Assembly: GCA_019449415.1 (NCBI GenBank)
Contig: JAGRPP010000031.1
Span: forward strand, 1 to 64,000
Direction: 5' to 3'
Origin: Geothrix sp.
GTDB taxonomy: Bacteria; Acidobacteriota; Holophagae; Holophagales; Holophagaceae
Length of the DNA stretch: 64,000 bases
The position numbers and the translations under genes were made by a program. Shown in pieces: positions 1-9,132 of this stretch (positions are counted from its first letter, which is position 1; each line of letters begins with the position of its first letter). The notes beneath the pieces were generated by a model. It was not told the DNA's origin, ran no database searches, and saw only the letters and a list, made by a program, of their open reading frames with translations.

Positions 1-303
1 GACCAGGTGCACCTTCGAGCCCGCCGGCAGCTTGGTCTGCAGGTTGGCGTAGCCCGCGGACAGGACCGGGCAGATGGTCGTGCAGGTGCCGAAGATGAAA
101 TCCACGATGACGGGCTCGCCGGATTCCAGCATGGCCTTGAGGTTCACCTTGGCCCCCTCCTGGTTCACCAGCGTCACCTCGGGCACCGCGTAGCCCTCGA
201 GGGTCCGCGTATAGGGCGGAGGGGCCTGGGCCCGCAGGTGCCCCAGCGAGGTCACCCCCAAACCGAGGATCAATCCGGCGGCGCGCCAAGAAATTCCACT
301 CAT
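1..303 (-). CDS. SCO1/SenC-family copper/thioredoxin-like protein (3' part outside window)
   Basis: This is the first 101 codons of a minus-strand gene that runs off the left edge. The ATG lies at 303-301 behind a G-rich stretch. Residues about 8-26 form a signal peptide ending near RAQA. A short linker follows and then a thioredoxin-like segment, VIVDFIFGTCTTICP. The CxxxCP motif in that context is the copper-binding signature of SCO1/SenC/PrrC proteins, which deliver copper to or reduce the CuA site of cytochrome oxidase in the periplasm. The conserved downstream His would lie outside the window and cannot be checked. A thiol peroxidase or TlpA-like protein is less likely because those use CxxC. 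No oxidase genes are visible next to it. Confidence 0.8.
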   Translation of the reverse strand, partial: MSGISWRAAGLILGLGVTSLGHLRAQAPPPYTRTLEGYAVPEVTLVNQEGAKVNLKAMLESGEPVIVDFIFGTCTTICPVLSAGYANLQTKLPAGSKVHLV

Positions 304-373
304 GTCTTGCCCCCCCTTGAGATCGCGTACGAACAGACCCACTGACTGACTTGGCGCTAGATGTTGGATTGAT

Positions 374-402
374 TTTTTACATCAGCCTTTGAATCTGTGC
401 AA
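374..402 (-). promoter_or_regulatory. Possible sigma70 promoter for the SCO1/SenC gene
   Basis: On the minus strand TTGCAC (402-397) and TAAAAA (379-374) are separated by 17 nt in the only AT-rich patch of this intergenic region. They lie about 70 nt upstream of the SCO1/SenC start. Each box matches 4 of 6 consensus positions. This is pattern matching only. Confidence 0.3.
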
Positions 403-660
403 ACAAATGAAAGGCGACCAGCAACGCCACAACGGCGGCAGCCGTGCCTCATGAGCAGTGAACTTCCCGTTCCTGGGCCGCCTGGCGCCAGCGTCCGCAC
501 GACCCGAAGGAACCTCGAACCCTCCCGGGAGGTCGCTTCCCGCCTGCCGCTGCCATGCCGCCCTTCTTCTACGCCACCTCAGAAAGGTCAGGGGAACTCC
601 GCGTCATTGGCGGAGAATGCGAAGTAGGCTTGGTTCGCTCAGCCTCAATTGGACATCCAC
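403..660. other. Intergenic stretch without a supported gene
   Basis: Together with 304-402 this makes a gap of about 350 bases between the SCO1/SenC start and the next plus-strand gene. The open frames here overlap one another in several registers and give arginine/proline-rich translations typical of GC-rich non-coding DNA. Apart from the possible promoter I see nothing in it. Confidence 0.5.
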
Positions 661-960
661 ATGGCCTACGCATTCAAACCAGGCGACCGGGTACGCCTCA
701 CCCGCACGGGCGTGACCTTTTATGGAGGCGCCTGGCCGCACTTCGTCCCGCAGGCCCAAGGCGGAGGAACCCCCGGTACCGTGTTGGCCGCTGAGGACCG
801 CCCCCACAGGCCCGGTGCCGCCCCCAGGCCGTACTACATTCGCTGGGACAATGGCGTGGAGAACAGCTACCGGATCGAAGACATCGAGGCCGCCCTGCCC
901 TCGGCAGAACCGGATGGCGAGTCTGCCGGCAATGTCGTGCCCTTCAGGCGCAACTCCTGA
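661..960 (+). CDS. Small hypothetical protein, SH3/KOW-like
   Basis: A 99-residue protein from ATG 661; an in-frame TTG at 649 is an alternative start, and neither has a clear Shine-Dalgarno. The N-terminus, FKPGDRVRLTRTGV, and a central YYIRWDNGVENSYRIEDI segment suggest a small beta-barrel of the SH3/KOW or Tudor kind, in which a charged GDRV turn is common. There is no signal peptide, membrane segment or cysteine motif. It stands alone between non-coding stretches on both sides, so context gives no clue to its job. The regular protein-like composition, unlike the other frames here, is the reason for calling it a gene. I do not recognise the family. Confidence 0.55.
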   Translation: MAYAFKPGDRVRLTRTGVTFYGGAWPHFVPQAQGGGTPGTVLAAEDRPHRPGAAPRPYYIRWDNGVENSYRIEDIEAALPSAEPDGESAGNVVPFRRNS

Positions 961-1350
961 CCCGTCCGTGATCGCAGGCCCTGCGCCTGGCAAGTCGGAC
1001 AGTGCCCCCGGCAGATCCAGGAACAGACAGGGCGCGACATCTGAGCCACAGCATCCCAAGGCATGTTCCTAAGATACGCCGAACCGCGCGCCACCATTCT
1101 CCATTGCCTTCGCATCAGCCGAACAATCGAGGCATAAAGCCATCCCACGACATTTGAACTGCGCCTGGCTTCGGCGGTCAGAGAGGGAGCGTCTACCCAC
1201 TCGGGCGGGATTCGAACTGCGCCTGGCTTTGCCAGTCGCCGGTCCCGCTTCGGCGTGCCATCTAGGCACGCCTCGGGCGGTCCCACTCGACCCTAGATCC
1301 TCGCGACGCATGCGTCGCGAGGGCAGGTTCGAATCCCGAAGGGATTCATT
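961..1350. other. Non-coding, palindrome-rich stretch with tRNA-like T-arm fragments
   Basis: No convincing gene is visible. A 16-nt direct repeat (GAACTGCGCCTGGCTT) occurs at 1156-1171 and 1214-1229. On the minus strand both copies read as T-loop-like GCAGTTCRAAT. Stem-loops lie at 1223-1235 (CTGGC/GCCAG), 1252-1272 (GGCGTGCC/GGCACGCC) and 1299-1322, the last a perfect 24-bp palindrome. At 1323-1336 the plus strand carries GCAGGTTCGAATCC, identical to the T-arm of the neighbouring tRNA-Thr on the other strand. The stretch looks like decayed tRNA or integration-site material rather than a promoter region. Confidence 0.5.
1299..1322. repeat. Perfect 24-bp palindrome
   Basis: CCTCGCGACGCA is followed directly by its exact reverse complement, with no loop. 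Such a sequence could be a cruciform, a protein-binding site or a remnant of a mobile element. Nothing nearby assigns a role. Confidence 0.7.
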
Positions 1351-1390
1351 CCAATGAAAAGGCCCCCGCGTGCGGGGGCCTTTTCATTGG
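1351..1390. terminator. Bidirectional terminator hairpin next to tRNA-Thr
   Basis: A 19-bp inverted repeat with a 2-nt centre. The core AAAAGGCCCCCGC pairs with GCGGGGGCCTTTT. The minus strand has the GC stem plus T-run expected just after the tRNA-Thr 3' end. The outer part includes the tRNA CCA sequence (1388-1390) and a mirrored CCA at 1351-1353. The structure would therefore also terminate a transcript coming from the plus side. Confidence 0.85.
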
Positions 1391-1463
1391 AGCCAACTAC
1401 AGGATTCGAACCTGCGACCTGCTGATTACGAATCAGCTGCTCTACCAGCTGAGCTAAGTTGGC
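1388..1463 (-). tRNA. tRNA-Thr (anticodon CGU)
   Basis: A complete 76-nt tRNA on the minus strand. The 7-bp acceptor stem pairs GCCAACT with AGTTGGC. The D-arm is GCTCAGCTGGTAGAGC. The anticodon stem GCTGA/TCAGC encloses loop TTCGTAA, giving anticodon CGT for ACG codons. The T-arm is GCAGG-TTCGAAT-CCTGT. CCA is encoded at 1390-1388. The discriminator base reads U. A rho-independent terminator follows immediately. Confidence 0.95.
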
Positions 1464-1503
1464 GCTGGCCTCTCAGTTTGCCCTGGGAGGCCGTGGGAAT
1501 CAA

Positions 1504-3660
1504 CTACCGGCCGAAGCTGGCGGGCAGCTTCATGCCCAGGTTCTTGACGAGGAAGGCCCACTGGTCGGCGCGTTCGGCGATCTGCTTGGCGGTGGGCTTG
1601 CCGGCACCATGACCCGCATTGGTCTCGATGCGGGTGAGCACGGGGGCGGAACCTGCCTGGTCGGCCTGCAGGGTGGCGATGAACTTGTGGCTGTGAGCGG
1701 GCACCACGCGGTCGTCGTGGTCGCCCGTGGTGACGAGCGTCGGGGGGTACTTCACGCCGGGCTTCAGGTTATGAAGCGGGGAGTATTTGATGAGGTTGGC
1801 GAAGCCCTCGGGGGTGTCGCTGGACATGTAGTCGCTCTTCCACATCCACCCGATGGTGAAGGTGTGGTACCGCAGCATGTCCATGACGCCCACGGCCGGC
1901 AACGCTGCGCCGAAGAGGTCCGGTCGCTGAGTCATGCAGGCGCCCACCAGCAGGCCGCCATTGGAGCCGCCGTGGATGGCGAGCTTGGGGGTGCTGGTGT
2001 ATTTCTCCTTGATGAGCCACTCGCCCGCGGCGATGAAGTCGTCGAAGACATTCTGTTTCGTCTCCCGCCGGCCCGCTTCCCACCAGGTCTTCCCGTACTC
2101 GCTGCCGCCCCGCAGGCAGGCCACGGCGTAGACGCCGCCCATCTCCATCCAGACCTGGGCCACGGGGGAGTAGTTGGGGGACTGGGCGATGTTGAAGCCG
2201 CCGTAGGCGTAGAGCAGCGTGGGGTTGGTGCCGTCCAGCTTCAGCCCCTTCTTGTAGGCCAGGAACATCGGCACTTTCGTCCCGTCCTTGCTGGGGTAGA
2301 AGACCTCCTTGACCTCGAAGTCCGTGGGCTTGATGTCCACCTTGGGCTGACGGAACACGCTGCTCGTCCCCGTCTTCAGGTCGTAGCGGTAGAGGGTGGG
2401 CGGCTGATTGTACGAGGTGAAGGTGTAGAAGGTCTCGGTGTCCTGGCGGCGACCGTTGAAGCCGCTGAGGTTGCCCAGGCCCCCGGCCTTGATCTCCTTG
2501 AGGAAGCGGCCCTTCAGGTCATAGAGCTTCACGATGTTGAGGGCATCGATCTTCCAGGTGATGGCGAAGGTGTTGCCGAAGAGATCCGCCGCCGCCAGGA
2601 CATCCCGCCCCTTCCCTTCGGGGATGAGGTCCTTCCAGGCCTTCGGCTGCGGATCCTTGAGGTCCACGGCCACGATCCGATGGCGCGGCGCACCGGCATC
2701 GGTGTGCACATAGAAGGTGTCGCCGTCGTTGCCCAGGATGGCGTAGGCGCCATCGTACTGGTTGAACAGGGGAACGACAGGGCTGCCGGCCTTCCGGAGG
2801 TCCTTCAGGAAGACGCGGTTCTTCCGCTCGGTGCCCTGGCGCTGGGAGATCACCAGCCAGTGACCGTCATCGGTCACGGCGGCGCCGAACCCCCAGTCCG
2901 GCTGATCGGGGCGCTCATAGATCACGGCGTCCTTCTCGACGGGATCACCCAGCTTGTGGAAGAACAGCTTCTGGTTCTTGTAGACGGCAGTGAGGGCTTT
3001 GCCGGCCTCCACCTTCGGATAGTCGGTGTAGTAGAAGCCACTGCCATCCTTCGCCCAGGCATTCACGCCCAGACGCCCGGCCGGGAAGGCATCCGGCAGG
3101 TCCTCCCCCGTGGCTACCTTGCGCACCTTCCAGGTGCTCACATCGGACCCGCCCTTGGACAGGCTGTAGGCCACGAACGCACCATCCTCGCTGAAGCGCA
3201 TGCCCCCGAGGGAGACGGTGCCGTCCTTGCTCAAGGCATTGGGATCGAAGAACACCCGGCCCTTCTCCTCCAGGCGTTCCGTGAGGTAGACCGCGGCCTG
3301 GTTCTGGAGCCCCGAGTTGTAGGAATAGATGTAGTACTTTCCGTGCTTGCTGGGCGCGCCGTACTTCTCGTAGTTCCAGAGGTGCGTCATCCGCGTCTCG
3401 ATGGCCTTCCGCTCCGGAATCTGCGCGAGGTAGGCCTGGGTCACCTTGTTCTGGGCCTCCACCCAGGCGGCGGTCTCGGCAGAGTGGTCATCCTCCAGCC
3501 AGCGGTAGGGGTCGGCCACTTTGGTGCCGTGGTAGTCGTCCACCACATCGCCCTTGCGGGTGGTGGGATAGGTCAACGGCGCCTGAGACGGGGGCATCTG
3601 GCCCATCAGGGCCGTGGCGGCGAGGGCCAGCAGGCAAGTTCGGGGCAGGGAAAGCGGCAT
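1504..3660 (-). CDS. Prolyl oligopeptidase, S9A family, secreted (copy 1)
   Basis: A 718-residue serine peptidase that cleaves short peptides after proline. Residues 1-27 form a signal peptide (basic start, LLALAATALMG core), so it is probably periplasmic. The N-terminal part (about 30-430) is the seven-bladed propeller that limits substrate size; the C-terminal part is the alpha/beta hydrolase. The triad is visible as Ser566 in GGSNGG, Asp650 in DHDDRVVP and His684 in NAGHGAGKP, close to the spacing of classical prolyl oligopeptidase. The start has a good AGGAGG 8 nt upstream. It lies 69 nt downstream of a close paralogue in the same direction, and the shared architecture suggests tandem duplication. 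Activity on actual substrates is inferred. Confidence 0.95.
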   Translation of the reverse strand: MPLSLPRTCLLALAATALMGQMPPSQAPLTYPTTRKGDVVDDYHGTKVADPYRWLEDDHSAETAAWVEAQNKVTQAYLAQIPERKAIETRMTHLWNYEKYGAPSKHGKYYIYSYNSGLQNQAAVYLTERLEEKGRVFFDPNALSKDGTVSLGGMRFSEDGAFVAYSLSKGGSDVSTWKVRKVATGEDLPDAFPAGRLGVNAWAKDGSGFYYTDYPKVEAGKALTAVYKNQKLFFHKLGDPVEKDAVIYERPDQPDWGFGAAVTDDGHWLVISQRQGTERKNRVFLKDLRKAGSPVVPLFNQYDGAYAILGNDGDTFYVHTDAGAPRHRIVAVDLKDPQPKAWKDLIPEGKGRDVLAAADLFGNTFAITWKIDALNIVKLYDLKGRFLKEIKAGGLGNLSGFNGRRQDTETFYTFTSYNQPPTLYRYDLKTGTSSVFRQPKVDIKPTDFEVKEVFYPSKDGTKVPMFLAYKKGLKLDGTNPTLLYAYGGFNIAQSPNYSPVAQVWMEMGGVYAVACLRGGSEYGKTWWEAGRRETKQNVFDDFIAAGEWLIKEKYTSTPKLAIHGGSNGGLLVGACMTQRPDLFGAALPAVGVMDMLRYHTFTIGWMWKSDYMSSDTPEGFANLIKYSPLHNLKPGVKYPPTLVTTGDHDDRVVPAHSHKFIATLQADQAGSAPVLTRIETNAGHGAGKPTAKQIAERADQWAFLVKNLGMKLPASFGR

Positions 3661-3729
3661 GAAAGGGCCTCCTGAAGGACATGGGGGATGCCCCTCAGGA
3701 TACCTCGTATCACAAGGTTGAAATAGCCC

Positions 3730-5841
3730 TCAGGGCTTCATGCCCAGGTTCTTCACGAGGAAGGCATAGACATCGGCCCGCTCGGCGATGGCCTTGGCGG
3801 TGGGCTTGCCAGCCCCGTGCCCCGCGCTCGTTTCGATGCGGGTGAGGATGGGGGCCGGACCGGCCTGGGCCGCCTGGAGGGTGGCCGTGAACTTGTGGCT
3901 GTGGGCGGGCACCACCCGGTCATCGTGATCGCCGGTGGTCACCAGCGTCGGCGGATACTTCACGCCGGGCTTGATGGTGTGCAGGGGCGAATACTTCATG
4001 AGGGTCTCGAAGCCCTCCTTGGTCTCCGCGCTGCCGTAGTCGCTCTTCCAGCCCCAGCCCAGGGTGAATTTGTGGAAGCGCAGCATGTCCATGACGCCCA
4101 CCTCGGGCACGGCGGCGCCGAAGAGGTCGGGGCGCTGGGTGAGGCAGGCACCCACCAGCAGGCCGCCGTTGCTCCCGCCGTTGATGGCCAGCTTCGGCGT
4201 GGAAGTGACTTTGTGGGCGATGAGCCACTCGGCGGCCGCGATGAAGTCGTCGAAGACATTCTGCTTCTTGTCCTTCCGTCCGGCGTCGTACCACTCCAGG
4301 CCGTACTCGCCGCCGCCGCGCAGGTTGGGCATGGCAAAGACCCCGCCCATCTCCAGCCAGACCATGCGGGACACGGAGAAGGCCGGGGTCAGCGAGATGT
4401 TGAAGCCACCGTAGCCGTAGAGCAGGGTCGGGTTCTGGCCATCGAGCTTCAGGCCCTTCTTGTGCACCAGGAACATGGGGATCTTCGTGCCGTCCTTGCT
4501 GGGGTAGAAGACCTGCTCCACCTCATAGTCCGCGGGCTTGAAGGCCACCTTCGGCGTGCGGAAGATGGCGCTCTTTCCTGTCTTCAGGTCCAAGCGATAG
4601 ATGGTTCCGGGATAGGCGAAGCTGCCGAAGGTGTAGAAGGTCTCCGTGTCCTCGCGGCGTCCGCCGAAGCCGCCCGCCGTGCCCAGCGCCGGCAGGGCCA
4701 GGGTGCCCGTCTTCTTGCCCTTGAGGTCGTAGAACTCCACGGCGGAGTGGGCATCCCGCATCCAGGTGGCCACGAAGCGGCCCCCCACCAGCGACACGGA
4801 TTCCAGCACATCCTTGCCCTTGGCCTGGGGGATGATCTCGGTCCACTGGGAGGGATCGGCCTGGCCCTTCCGGATGGCCACCAGGCGGTTGCGCGGCGCG
4901 CCCTGGTTGGTGGTCACGAAAAAGCGGTCGCCCTCGTTGTCCACCACCCCGTAGGACGCGTCCATGCGGTCCAGGAAAGGCTCCACGGGGCTGCCGGGCC
5001 GGGTCAGATCCTTGAGGAACACGCTGGTCTCGGGGTTCGTCCCCTTGCTGCCGTAGATGACCAGCCAGCGGCCATCCTCCGTCACGGACCCGCCCAGGTA
5101 CCACTCGGGCTGGTCGGGGCGCTGGTAGATGAGGACATCCTCCGTCTGGGGCGTGCCCAGCTTGTGGAAACAGAGCATGTGGTTGTTGTTCACGCCGGTG
5201 AGCGCCCCGCCTTCTTTGGGCGCCTCGTAGCGGCTGTAGAAGAAGCCGCTGCCATCCTTCAGCCAAGAGGCCCCGCTGGCCTTGGACCAGCGGATGTCGT
5301 CGGCCAGGTCCTGGCCCGTGGCCACATCGCGGACCTTCCAGGTCTGCCAGTCGGAGCCGGCCACGGAGATGGAATACGCCATGAGGCGGCCATCCTCGGT
5401 GAAGCTCGCGCCGCTGAGGGCCACGGTGCCGTCCTTGCTCAGGGCGTTGGGATCGAGCAGCACCCGGCCCTTGGCCTTGGGATCCTCAGTGACGAACAGG
5501 ACGGACTGGTTCTGGAGCCCCGTGTTGTAGGAGTAGAAGTACCGCTTGCCGCGCTTGAAGGGCGCGCTGAACTTCTCGAAGTCCCAGAGGCGGGTGATGC
5601 GCTCCTGGATCTTCGCCCGCGCGGGGATCTGCTCCAGGTAGCCAAAGGTCACCTTGTTCTGGGCCTCCACCCAGGCTTTGGTTTCCGCGCTGTTGTCATC
5701 CTCAAGCCAGCGGTAGGGATCGGCCACCTTCGTGCCGAAGAAATCCTCCACGACTTCGGCCTTCCGGGTGGCCGGATAGGTCAGGGGGGTCTGGGCGGAC
5801 AGGGCGGTGGTGATGGCGAGGGCCATGGGAAGAATCCTCAT
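3730..5841 (-). CDS. Prolyl oligopeptidase, S9A family, secreted (copy 2)
   Basis: A 703-residue paralogue of the downstream peptidase. The open frame extends upstream to 6021, but I place the start at ATG 5841: it begins a clean signal peptide ([17 protein letters not shown]) and has CGGAGG 7 nt upstream. The longer version would overlap phoH. Ser557 (GGSNGG), Asp641 (DHDDRVVP) and His675 (SAGHGAGKP) form the triad. The propeller occupies roughly residues 25-420. The enzyme should cleave prolyl bonds in oligopeptides in the periplasm. With copy 1 and a DPP IV-like peptidase at the far end of the window it points to growth on peptides. Confidence 0.95.
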   Translation of the reverse strand: MRILPMALAITTALSAQTPLTYPATRKAEVVEDFFGTKVADPYRWLEDDNSAETKAWVEAQNKVTFGYLEQIPARAKIQERITRLWDFEKFSAPFKRGKRYFYSYNTGLQNQSVLFVTEDPKAKGRVLLDPNALSKDGTVALSGASFTEDGRLMAYSISVAGSDWQTWKVRDVATGQDLADDIRWSKASGASWLKDGSGFFYSRYEAPKEGGALTGVNNNHMLCFHKLGTPQTEDVLIYQRPDQPEWYLGGSVTEDGRWLVIYGSKGTNPETSVFLKDLTRPGSPVEPFLDRMDASYGVVDNEGDRFFVTTNQGAPRNRLVAIRKGQADPSQWTEIIPQAKGKDVLESVSLVGGRFVATWMRDAHSAVEFYDLKGKKTGTLALPALGTAGGFGGRREDTETFYTFGSFAYPGTIYRLDLKTGKSAIFRTPKVAFKPADYEVEQVFYPSKDGTKIPMFLVHKKGLKLDGQNPTLLYGYGGFNISLTPAFSVSRMVWLEMGGVFAMPNLRGGGEYGLEWYDAGRKDKKQNVFDDFIAAAEWLIAHKVTSTPKLAINGGSNGGLLVGACLTQRPDLFGAAVPEVGVMDMLRFHKFTLGWGWKSDYGSAETKEGFETLMKYSPLHTIKPGVKYPPTLVTTGDHDDRVVPAHSHKFTATLQAAQAGPAPILTRIETSAGHGAGKPTAKAIAERADVYAFLVKNLGMKP

Positions 5842-5950
5842 GCGACGAGCCTCCGAGCGGGCTGCCATTTTCACACCAATCCGAACTCGAATCCCAGCCG
5901 TGCAAGCCCGGTCGCTTGGTGGTAGGGTGCGTGCAGCCCTGGAGGTCTCT

Positions 5951-7282
5951 TTGGTCCCGCCATCCAGCAAGAAAGTCTTCGTACTGGATACGAATGTCCT
6001 CCTGCACGATCCGAACTCCATCCTTCACTTCCAAGAACACGATGTGGTGCTGCCCATCGTCGTCATCGAGGAGGTGGATCACTTCAAGAAGGATCAGACC
6101 GAGGTTGGCCGCAACGCCCGCACGGTCTCGCGCATGCTGGACAAGCTCCGGGCCAGCGGCAGCCTCAGCCTCGGCGTAGCCCTCGAGGGGGGCGGCTCCC
6201 TCAAGGTGGATGTCGAGAATCACCCCTTGGACATCGGCATCCTTCGCGAGGATAAGCATAAGGCTGACAACCAGATCCTGGCCTGCGCCAAGCAGTACCT
6301 CGCCACCCGCAAGGAGAAGGTGGTCCTGGTCACCAAGGACACGAACCTGCGCATCAAGGCGGATGCCATCGGGGTTCAGGCGGAGGACTACACCACCGAT
6401 CGCGTGGAGATGGACGAGCTCTACACGGGCCACAAGTCCTGGGAGGTCGAGCCAGCCAAGATCGACCTGCTGTACGACGGGGGCCTCCAGCCGGATCCCG
6501 ACCTGCACCTGGAACCCAACCAGTTCCTCACCCTCGTGGATCAGACCAATCCCAGCCACACGGCCCTGGGCCGGCTCATGGCCGGCGAGGGGCTCCTGCG
6601 CCCCCTGAAGCGCATGGAGGCCTGGCCCTGGGGCATCAAGCCCAGGAACCGCGAACAGCAGTTCGCCATGGAGTTGCTCCTGGATCCCAATGTCCAGGTG
6701 GTCACCCTCCTGGGCAAGGCGGGCACCGGCAAGACCCTGCTGGCCATCGCCGCGGGCCTCCAGCAGGTGGTGGACGACGAGGCCTACGACAAGATCCTCG
6801 TGAGCCGGCCCGTCATGCCCATGGGGCGCGACCTGGGCTACCTGCCGGGCGACATCAGCGAAAAGCTGCGGCCCTACATGCAGCCCATCTATGACAACCT
6901 CGAGTTCATCGTGGGCGCCAACAGCGAGGCCCGGAAGCGCACCACCATGACGGCGGGCCAGCTGGAGGAGGCGGGCTACCTCAGCGTGGAACCCCTCACC
7001 TACATCCGGGGCCGCAGCATCCCCAAGCAGTACCTGGTGGTGGACGAGGCCCAGAACCTCACGCCCCACGAGGTCAAGACCATCCTCACCCGGGCCGGCG
7101 AAGGCACCAAAGTGATCTTCACGGGCGATCCGCACCAGATCGACAACCCCTATGTGGATGCCAGCACCAACGGCCTGAGCTTCCTGGCGGAACACTTCAA
7201 GCACCTCGACATTTCCGGCCATGTCACCCTCATGAAGGGTGAGCGCAGCAAGCTGGCCGAACTCGCGAGCAATCTGCTGTAG
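5951..7282 (+). CDS. phoH: PhoH-family ATPase with N-terminal PIN domain
   Basis: A 443-residue protein with a PIN nuclease domain at the N-terminus (VLDTNVLLHDP near residues 11-21, with its acidic metal ligand) and a PhoH P-loop ATPase domain at the C-terminus. Walker A is GKAGTGKT at 255-262 and Walker B is VDEAQ around Asp365-Glu366. The frame stays open upstream to 5807, but GGAGG at 5941-5945 lies 5 nt before TTG 5951. That site fixes an unusual TTG start and removes an implausible arginine-rich N-terminus. PIN-PhoH proteins (PhoH2, YlaK) are thought to be RNA helicase/nucleases. The following small membrane gene has its own ribosome site overlapping the phoH stop, so the two are probably co-transcribed. 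Confidence 0.92.
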   Translation: MVPPSSKKVFVLDTNVLLHDPNSILHFQEHDVVLPIVVIEEVDHFKKDQTEVGRNARTVSRMLDKLRASGSLSLGVALEGGGSLKVDVENHPLDIGILREDKHKADNQILACAKQYLATRKEKVVLVTKDTNLRIKADAIGVQAEDYTTDRVEMDELYTGHKSWEVEPAKIDLLYDGGLQPDPDLHLEPNQFLTLVDQTNPSHTALGRLMAGEGLLRPLKRMEAWPWGIKPRNREQQFAMELLLDPNVQVVTLLGKAGTGKTLLAIAAGLQQVVDDEAYDKILVSRPVMPMGRDLGYLPGDISEKLRPYMQPIYDNLEFIVGANSEARKRTTMTAGQLEEAGYLSVEPLTYIRGRSIPKQYLVVDEAQNLTPHEVKTILTRAGEGTKVIFTGDPHQIDNPYVDASTNGLSFLAEHFKHLDISGHVTLMKGERSKLAELASNLL

Positions 7283-7291
7283 GAGGCCGCC

Positions 7292-7843
7292 ATGGCTGAC
7301 TCTTCCTGGGACAACGGCGGCCACGGCGTTCCGCTCAAGACGGGCCTGCCTCTCTGGGGCAAGATCGCCCTGGGCTGCGGCATCGCCTTCCTCGTCGCCC
7401 TGGTGACCTGCGTGGGCGGGGTGGCGTTCATCGCCAACAAGGTCAAGAAGGACCCTGAAGGCTTCAAGCAGAAGGCCATGAACCTCGTGGCCGACAAGGT
7501 GCGCCCGGACTGGGAGGACTTCCGCGCCGTGGTGGAACAGCTGCGCACCCCCGAGGGTTGCCGTGCCCTCTACGCCGCCAACCCGGGACTGGCGAAGACC
7601 TGGCCGACGGAATCCGATTTCCTGCAGGCTTCCTCCAAGTGGCAGAAGAACCTGGCTCCCGTTCCCGATCTGACCCCGGAGTTGATGGATCACCAGGGGC
7701 TCCGCATCAACCATGATTTCGGCGGCAAGGTGGAGGTGGGCTGGAGCCCGAAGTCGGGCCCGGCCGTCTATGTCACCTTTGAAGGGGCCCGGAAAGCCGG
7801 GGACACCGGTCCGCGACGCGTCACGGGACTCGAAGTCCGCTGA
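7292..7843 (+). CDS. Hypothetical protein with one membrane segment
   Basis: A 183-residue protein I do not recognise. A short soluble N-terminus precedes one hydrophobic helix at about residues 25-52 ([25 protein letters not shown]). The remaining 130 residues are soluble and mixed charged, with a conserved-looking end ([29 protein letters not shown]). It is probably anchored in the inner membrane with its C-terminal domain outside. TAGGAGG, overlapping the phoH stop, supplies the ribosome site. Its place between phoH and tyrS gives no clear functional clue. Confidence 0.7.
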   Translation: MADSSWDNGGHGVPLKTGLPLWGKIALGCGIAFLVALVTCVGGVAFIANKVKKDPEGFKQKAMNLVADKVRPDWEDFRAVVEQLRTPEGCRALYAANPGLAKTWPTESDFLQASSKWQKNLAPVPDLTPELMDHQGLRINHDFGGKVEVGWSPKSGPAVYVTFEGARKAGDTGPRRVTGLEVR

Positions 7844-7932
7844 AGGCGACCTTCGAGGATTTGGGGCAGGATCCGCGCCGATCCAGGCCGATCCGCATTG
7901 AGCCCGCGGGCTTTTTCCGCCAAGATTCAAGC

Positions 7933-9132
7933 ATGACCGCAGCTTCCGGATCCGTATCTGACGCCCTCGCCCTGCTCATGAAGGGCACCGTGACCTGCCA
8001 CAAGGTGGAACAGCTGGAGGCGAAGCTGAAGGAAGGCAGGCCCTTGCGGATCAAGGCGGGCTTCGATCCCACGGCGCCGGATCTCCATCTGGGTCACGGC
8101 GTGCTCATCCGCAAGATGGCCCAGTTCCAGAAGCTGGGGCACGAGGTCACCTTCCTCATCGGCGATTTCACGGGCCTCATCGGCGACCCCACAGGCAAGA
8201 AGGCGACGCGGCCACCCCTGTCCCGAGAAGAAGTGCTGGCCAACGCCGAGACCTACAAGGCCCAGGTCTTCAAGATCCTGGATCCCGAGAAGACCAAGGT
8301 CCGCTTCAACAGCGAGTGGCTGGAGCCGCTCCACGGCGAGCAGTGGATCCGCCTGGCCTCCCGGTTCACCGTGGCCCAGATGCTTGAGCGCAATGATTTC
8401 GCCAAGCGCATGGAGGCCCGCGAACCCATCTCCCTCCACGAACTGCTCTACCCTCTGACCCAGGCCTATGATTCTGTGGCCCTCCAGGCCGATGTGGAGC
8501 TGGGCGGCAACGATCAACTGTTCAACCTCATGCAGGGCCGCATCCTCCAGGAGGCGTCCGGCCAGAAGCCCCAGGTGGTGCTCACCGTCCCCCTGCTGCT
8601 GGGCCTGGATGGCGTCGAGAAGATGTCCAAGTCCCTGGGCAACTACATCGGCTTCATGGAGGACGCCGACACCCAGTTCGGCAAGGCCATGAGCGCCAGC
8701 GACGCCCTCATGTGGGACTGGTACCTGCTGCTGACGGACAAGCTGCCCGCAGAGATCGAGGCCCTCAAGCAGGGCCACCCCATGGACGCCAAGAAGGCCC
8801 TGGCCCGGCAGATCGTGGCGGATTTCCACGGCGCCGCCGCCGGCCGCGAGGCTGAGGATCGCTGGGTGCGCCGCTTCTCCGAGCGCAGCCAGGAGGAGGC
8901 CCCCGAGGTCATCGTGGCCCCTACGGACGGCGAGGTCCCCCTCAGCCGCCTGCTGGTGGACCGGGGCCTGGCCGCCAGCCGCAAGGAGGCCGAGCGCCTT
9001 CTCGGCCAGGGCGCGGTGAGCCTGGATGGCCAGAAGGTCGGGGATGCCACCCTCCGGCTGGCGCTGCAGTCCGGCCAGTCCCTGCTGGTGAAGGTGGGCA
9101 AACTCAAGCTCGAGCGATGGGTGGTCACATGA
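7933..9132 (+). CDS. tyrS: Tyrosyl-tRNA synthetase
   Basis: A 399-residue class I aminoacyl-tRNA synthetase that charges tRNA-Tyr. The HIGH-type motif HLGHG is at residues 52-56 and the KMSKS loop starts at Lys230. The specificity segment [11 protein letters not shown] lies between them. An S4-like RNA-binding domain closes the protein ([27 protein letters not shown]). The upstream frame is open to 7861, but ATG 7933 gives the normal family N-terminus and length. Its stop overlaps the ATG of the next gene (ATGA), which suggests coupled translation with an unrelated protein. The exact KMSKS form fits the TyrZ-like branch more than the E. coli type. Confidence 0.97.
   Translation: MTAASGSVSDALALLMKGTVTCHKVEQLEAKLKEGRPLRIKAGFDPTAPDLHLGHGVLIRKMAQFQKLGHEVTFLIGDFTGLIGDPTGKKATRPPLSREEVLANAETYKAQVFKILDPEKTKVRFNSEWLEPLHGEQWIRLASRFTVAQMLERNDFAKRMEAREPISLHELLYPLTQAYDSVALQADVELGGNDQLFNLMQGRILQEASGQKPQVVLTVPLLLGLDGVEKMSKSLGNYIGFMEDADTQFGKAMSASDALMWDWYLLLTDKLPAEIEALKQGHPMDAKKALARQIVADFHGAAAGREAEDRWVRRFSERSQEEAPEVIVAPTDGEVPLSRLLVDRGLAASRKEAERLLGQGAVSLDGQKVGDATLRLALQSGQSLLVKVGKLKLERWVVT

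Noticed and set aside
1321-1353. Complete second tRNA on the plus strand next to tRNA-Thr
   Set aside because: The T-loop and a CCA-like end are there, but no matching acceptor, D or anticodon arms can be drawn upstream. I report it as a fragment only.
1459-3675. 738-codon open frame opposite the first prolyl oligopeptidase
   Set aside because: It is antisense to a gene with full catalytic motifs and signal peptide. Its translation is repetitive Gly/Val/His/Leu text with no domain. GC-rich third positions keep the opposite frame open.
3817-5925. 702-codon open frame opposite the second prolyl oligopeptidase
   Set aside because: Same cause as above; the sense strand holds the recognisable enzyme.
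5842-6021. N-terminal extension of the second prolyl oligopeptidase
   Set aside because: It would put 60 arginine-rich residues before a clean signal peptide and overlap phoH. The internal ATG 5841 has a proper ribosome site.
5702-7930. 742-codon minus frame over phoH and the small membrane gene
   Set aside because: The plus strand has PIN and PhoH motifs and good ribosome sites. The minus translation has no family features.
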